Origin: an uncultured Oscillospiraceae bacterium | GTDB lineage: Bacteria > Bacillota > Clostridia > Oscillospirales > Oscillospiraceae | Reading direction: 5' to 3' | Assembly: GCA_934659415.1 (NCBI GenBank) | Contig: CAKUHW010000038.1 | Location: forward strand, 1-8,018 | Length of the DNA: 8,018 nucleotides | Made by a program: the position numbers and the translations under genes | In this document: positions 5,711 through 8,018 of the stretch, piece by piece | Numbering within the stretch: position 1 is the first letter of the stretch | Layout: each line of letters starts with the position of its first letter | The notes under the pieces: generated by a model | Databases searched by the model: none | Told to the model about the DNA's origin: nothing | The model's input: only the letters and a program-made list of their open reading frames with translations

Positions 5711-7237
5711 TTACAGCCGGATGATATCGTAATTATCCAGATGGGCCAGGGGATCGGCTGCGGGAGCCGCGGCCTCCGGCGCGCTGCGCCCCTTGAAGCG
5801 ATACACAAGGCCCAGGATCTGGATGGTGATCAGCGGCGTCATGGCCACCATGGCCACCACGCCGAAGGCGTCGGTGATGATATTCCCCCCCACCGCGGAG
5901 CAGGCCCCGGTGGCCAGAGGCAGCAGGAAGGTGGCCGTCATGGGGCCGGAGGCCACGCCGCCGGAGTCGAAGGCCACGGCGGTGAAGATCTTGGGCACGA
6001 AGAAGGAGAGAGTCAGGGCGATGGCATATCCCGGGACCACCAGCCAGAGAATGGAGATGCCGGTGAGCACCCGGGTCATGGCCAGCCCCACGGACACGGC
6101 TACACCGATGGACAGGCTCTTCAGCAGCGCGCCCCCGGAGATGGCCCCGTCGGTGAGCTCCTCCACCTGCCGCATGAGGACGTAGACCGCCGGCTCCGCC
6201 ATAACGATGAAGTAGCCGATGACCATACCCACGGGGATGAGGATCCACCGATAGGGCAGAGATGCCAGCACCTCTCCCAGGTAGGAGCCCGCGGGCATGA
6301 AGCCCACGTTGACCCCCGTGAGGAAGAGCACCAGACCCACATAGGTGTACAGCAGGCCCACGCCGATGCGAATCAGCGCCCGGCGGTCCAGCCTGAGGCA
6401 GATCACCTGGAACAGGCCGAAGAAGACCACGATGGGGGCCAGAGCCACGGCGATTTCCTTGAGGTAGCTGGGAATGGCCTGGGCAAAAAGCCGGGCCAGG
6501 GTGATGGAGTGGTCGATGACCGGGAGTGCGGCGGGGACGTACTGCGCGCTGTCCGGCCGGTAGATCAGGCTGAGGATGAGCACCGCCAGGATGGGCCCGA
6601 TGGAGCACAGCGCCACCAGGCCGAAACTGTCGTTGGCGGCATGGCGGTCGCTTCGGATGGCGGAGATACCCACGCCGAAGGCCATGATGAAGGGCACCGT
6701 CATCGGCCCGGTGGTGACGCCGCCGGAGTCAAAGGCCACCGCCAGAAACTCCCGGGGAGCGAAGGCGGCCAGAACGAACACAATGATGTAAAAGCCCACC
6801 AGCAGAGGCGGCAGGGGGATGGAGAAGAGCATACGCAGCAGGGCCACCACCAGAAACAGGCCCACCCCGGCGGCCACTGCCAGGATGAGCACCGCGTTGG
6901 GGATGGACTGCACCTGGTTTGCCAGTACCTGCAGATCAGGCTCGGAGATGGTGATCATAAAGCCCAGCAGAAAGCCCAGGGGCAGAATGATCCACAGCTT
7001 CTTCGTGCGGGTGATGCGCGCGCCCAGCCGCTCGCCCATGGGCTCCATGGCCAGCTCCGCCCCCAGGGTAAAGAACATCATCCCCGCCAGCAGCAGCAGC
7101 GCCCCGGCCAGAAAGGCCAGCAGAATGCTGGCGGGCATGGGGGCCAGGGTGACGGACAGCAGCAGCACGATGGCCACAATAGGCAGGACCGCCTTCAGGG
7201 CCTCCTGCCATTTTTCCTGCAATTTTCCTCGATACAA
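5711..7237 (-). CDS. Double-DUF1538 integral membrane transporter (508 aa)
   Basis: The start is TTG at 7237. AAGGA lies about 8-9 nt upstream, and the first internal ATG (residue 34) would remove the first membrane segment. There are roughly 12 or more hydrophobic segments. The protein is two homologous halves, about 12-227 and 259-480. Matching motifs are SEP/AEP with E99 and E348; VAFDSGGV-[TA][TS]-GPMT at 167-180 and 421-434, with D170 and D424; NDSFG/TDAFG with D203 and D456; and LIYR/LVYR closing each half. Paired acidic residues in repeated, probably re-entrant or membrane segments suit an ion-coupled carrier. I recall DUF1538 proteins being reported as a two-component Na+/H+ antiporter (UmpA/UmpB) in Halomonas, which I cannot verify here. 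In this gene both halves are in one chain. A Pro/Ala-rich linker (485-496) precedes the tail LDNYDIIRL. It is first in an operon with the PII-like gene. Substrate is unproven. Confidence 0.85.
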   Translation of the reverse strand: MYRGKLQEKWQEALKAVLPIVAIVLLLSVTLAPMPASILLAFLAGALLLLAGMMFFTLGAELAMEPMGERLGARITRTKKLWIILPLGFLLGFMITISEPDLQVLANQVQSIPNAVLILAVAAGVGLFLVVALLRMLFSIPLPPLLVGFYIIVFVLAAFAPREFLAVAFDSGGVTTGPMTVPFIMAFGVGISAIRSDRHAANDSFGLVALCSIGPILAVLILSLIYRPDSAQYVPAALPVIDHSITLARLFAQAIPSYLKEIAVALAPIVVFFGLFQVICLRLDRRALIRIGVGLLYTYVGLVLFLTGVNVGFMPAGSYLGEVLASLPYRWILIPVGMVIGYFIVMAEPAVYVLMRQVEELTDGAISGGALLKSLSIGVAVSVGLAMTRVLTGISILWLVVPGYAIALTLSFFVPKIFTAVAFDSGGVASGPMTATFLLPLATGACSAVGGNIITDAFGVVAMVAMTPLITIQILGLVYRFKGRSAPEAAAPAADPLAHLDNYDIIRL

Positions 7238-7255
7238 TGCTCCCGTTCCTTTCCG

Positions 7256-7294
7256 GGCCCGCCCGGAGGCGCGTGGGGGCGCTTCCGCCGGGCC
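7256..7294 (-). promoter_or_regulatory. GC-rich hairpin in the DUF1538-gene leader
   Basis: In the minus-strand transcript, 7294-7289 (GGCCCG) pairs with 7261-7256 (CGGGCC), with further internal pairing (CGGA/TCCG and GCGC/GCGC) interrupted by small internal loops. It sits between the predicted start (about 7305) and the TTG start codon at 7237. A regulatory role is not shown; it may simply reflect GC-rich leader sequence. Confidence 0.35.
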
Positions 7295-7311
7295 GCTTCT
7301 GATTTTCTTTT

Positions 7312-7340
7312 ATTATACAGGAACTCCCGGGAAAAAGATA
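7312..7340 (-). promoter_or_regulatory. Promoter for the DUF1538/PII-like operon
   Basis: On the minus strand there is a perfect -10 TATAAT (7317-7312). At 17-bp spacing the -35 position (7340-7335) reads TATCTT, a poor match, so an activator or weak basal activity is likely. The -35 region lies between the arms of the inverted repeat at 7321-7350. Confidence 0.6.
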
Positions 7341-7350
7341 CCGGGAATTC
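7321..7350. promoter_or_regulatory. Candidate operator: inverted repeat with 10-bp arms over the -35 region
   Basis: The arms GAACTCCCGG (7321-7330) and CCGGGAATTC (7341-7350) are inverted copies with a single mismatch, separated by an A-rich 10-nt spacer. Corresponding arm bases are one to two helical turns apart, as expected for a dimeric regulator. It brackets the weak -35 of the DUF1538 promoter and ends 40 bp upstream of the -35 of the divergent plus-strand promoter, so one factor could act on both. The regulator is not in this window. Confidence 0.55.
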
Positions 7351-7390
7351 AAAAAGGTGCGCCGTCCGTTTGGTTTCAGACATTTGACGG

Positions 7391-7418
7391 TTGAAAAGGG
7401 CGAAAAAGCTGCTATAAT
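7391..7418 (+). promoter_or_regulatory. Promoter for the MBL-fold hydrolase gene
   Basis: A -35 TTGAAA (7391-7396), 16-bp spacer and perfect -10 TATAAT (7413-7418) are present. TG at 7410-7411 makes it an extended -10. The predicted start is near 7425, giving a leader of about 32 nt. The upstream TTGACG (7384-7389) is 23 bp from the -10 and is too far to serve. Confidence 0.75.
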
Positions 7419-7456
7419 CGGAGGGAGAACAAAAAACCGGAAGAGAGGCGAGTCCC

Positions 7457-8018
7457 TTGGAGTTCACCTGCACGGATATCCTGCCCGGAGTGCGGCAGAT
7501 CGGCGATGGTCTGGGCAATTTCTGCACCCTGCTCACCGGCGGGCACGGCGCCCTGCTGTACGACACCATGACCGGTCTGGGAGATCTGCGGCACTATGTG
7601 GAGGAGCTGTGCGGCCGCACTCCCGCGGTGGTCAACAGCCACTGCCATTTTGACCACATGGGAGGGAACTTCCAGTTCGACCGGGTGCACATGGCCCGGG
7701 CCGACCTGCCCCTGCTGGAGGTGGGCCGGGAGGAGATCGGTATCCTGGAGCAGACTCTGCACCGGGACCTGACGGACATGACGGCCAGCTTCACCGGTCT
7801 GGACCGGATCGTGCCTCTGGACGGCGGGGAGGTCTTCGATCTGGGCGGGCTCACCGCCCAGGTGGTGCCCCTGCCGGGGCACACTCCGGGCTGCATCGGG
7901 CTGCTCTGCCCGGAGCTGCGCCTGCTGCTGGCGGGAGACGCGCTCTCCCCCCAGTGCTGCATCTTTTTCCCGGAGAGTCTGCCCCTGTCCGACTACGCCG
8001 CCCTGCTGGACGCGGCGG
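7457..8018 (+). CDS. MBL-fold metallo-hydrolase, N-terminal part (truncated by the window edge)
   Basis: The reading frame is open from the TAA at 7415 to the end of the window (187 complete codons). No ATG or GTG is available near the front. TTG at 7457 is chosen because AGAGG lies 8 nt upstream and the product then opens with a typical MBL first strand. Metal ligands are visible: HCHFDH (H62, H64, D66, H67), then GHTPG with H142, and AGD with D161. This is the di-metal pattern of glyoxalase II-like and related hydrolases; the last ligand would lie beyond the window. There is no signal peptide, so it is probably cytoplasmic. The substrate cannot be deduced. It is divergent from the DUF1538/PII-like operon and has its own extended -10 promoter. 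The 3' end is missing. Confidence 0.85.
   Translation, partial: MEFTCTDILPGVRQIGDGLGNFCTLLTGGHGALLYDTMTGLGDLRHYVEELCGRTPAVVNSHCHFDHMGGNFQFDRVHMARADLPLLEVGREEIGILEQTLHRDLTDMTASFTGLDRIVPLDGGEVFDLGGLTAQVVPLPGHTPGCIGLLCPELRLLLAGDALSPQCCIFFPESLPLSDYAALLDAA

Noticed and set aside
5733..6608. A 291-codon minus-strand frame inside the DUF1538 gene, and a similar one at 6936-7352
   Set aside because: These are out-of-frame shadows with Arg/Gly/His-rich products and no family features.
2528..7387. A 1619-codon open frame on the plus strand, antisense to three genes
   Set aside because: It is exactly codon-aligned with the minus-strand genes and stays open only because they lack TTA, CTA and TCA. Its product is low-complexity (Gly/His/Gln-rich), it crosses both intergenic gaps, and the minus-strand proteins have clear families.
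7420..7425. GGAGGG as the ribosome binding site of the MBL-fold gene
   Set aside because: It coincides with the predicted transcription start, and no ATG, GTG or TTG lies within usable distance; AGAGG at 7444-7448 fits the TTG at 7457.
1..8018. Defence system, CRISPR array, mobile element or RNA gene
   Set aside because: I found no regularly spaced repeats, transposase or integrase motifs, terminal inverted repeats, or tRNA/rRNA-like stretches.

Overview
The window is GC-rich and tightly packed. It looks like chromosome from a Gram-positive Clostridia member, most likely an Oscillospiraceae-type gut bacterium (Flavonifractor/Lawsonibacter-like). The basis is AGGAGG-type ribosome binding sites, near-consensus sigma-A promoters, an exported S-layer-homology (SLH) protein of the kind common in that group, and strong avoidance of TTA, CTA and TCA codons. 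This is a family-level guess from style, not a database match.

Four genes are on the minus strand and one partial gene is on the plus strand. Reading in the direction of minus-strand transcription, 7237-5711 encodes a membrane protein made of two DUF1538 halves. It is followed after 12 nt by 5698-4988, a soluble protein with two PII-like folds; the pair looks translationally coupled. A consensus promoter whose -35 box overlaps the PII-like stop codon then drives 4882-2564, a secreted protein with three C-terminal SLH repeats. A strong hairpin at 2511-2545 closes that unit. A separate promoter drives 2318-135, a 727-residue protein with three diverged N-terminal repeats and a C-terminal DUF3825 region. 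On the plus strand, a metallo-beta-lactamase-fold hydrolase starts at 7457 and runs off the window. It is divergent from the DUF1538 gene, and the 219-nt gap between them holds both promoters and a 10-bp-arm inverted repeat that looks like an operator.

The most coherent system is the DUF1538 plus PII-like pair: a probable cation or proton-coupled transporter with a dedicated PII-family regulator. Both proteins are internally duplicated, and the transporter ends in a short cytosolic-looking tail that could be a docking site. No function is assigned to the DUF3825 protein, but its triplicated N-terminus is a clear unexplained architecture. There are no tRNAs, rRNAs, CRISPR arrays or mobile elements that I can recognise.
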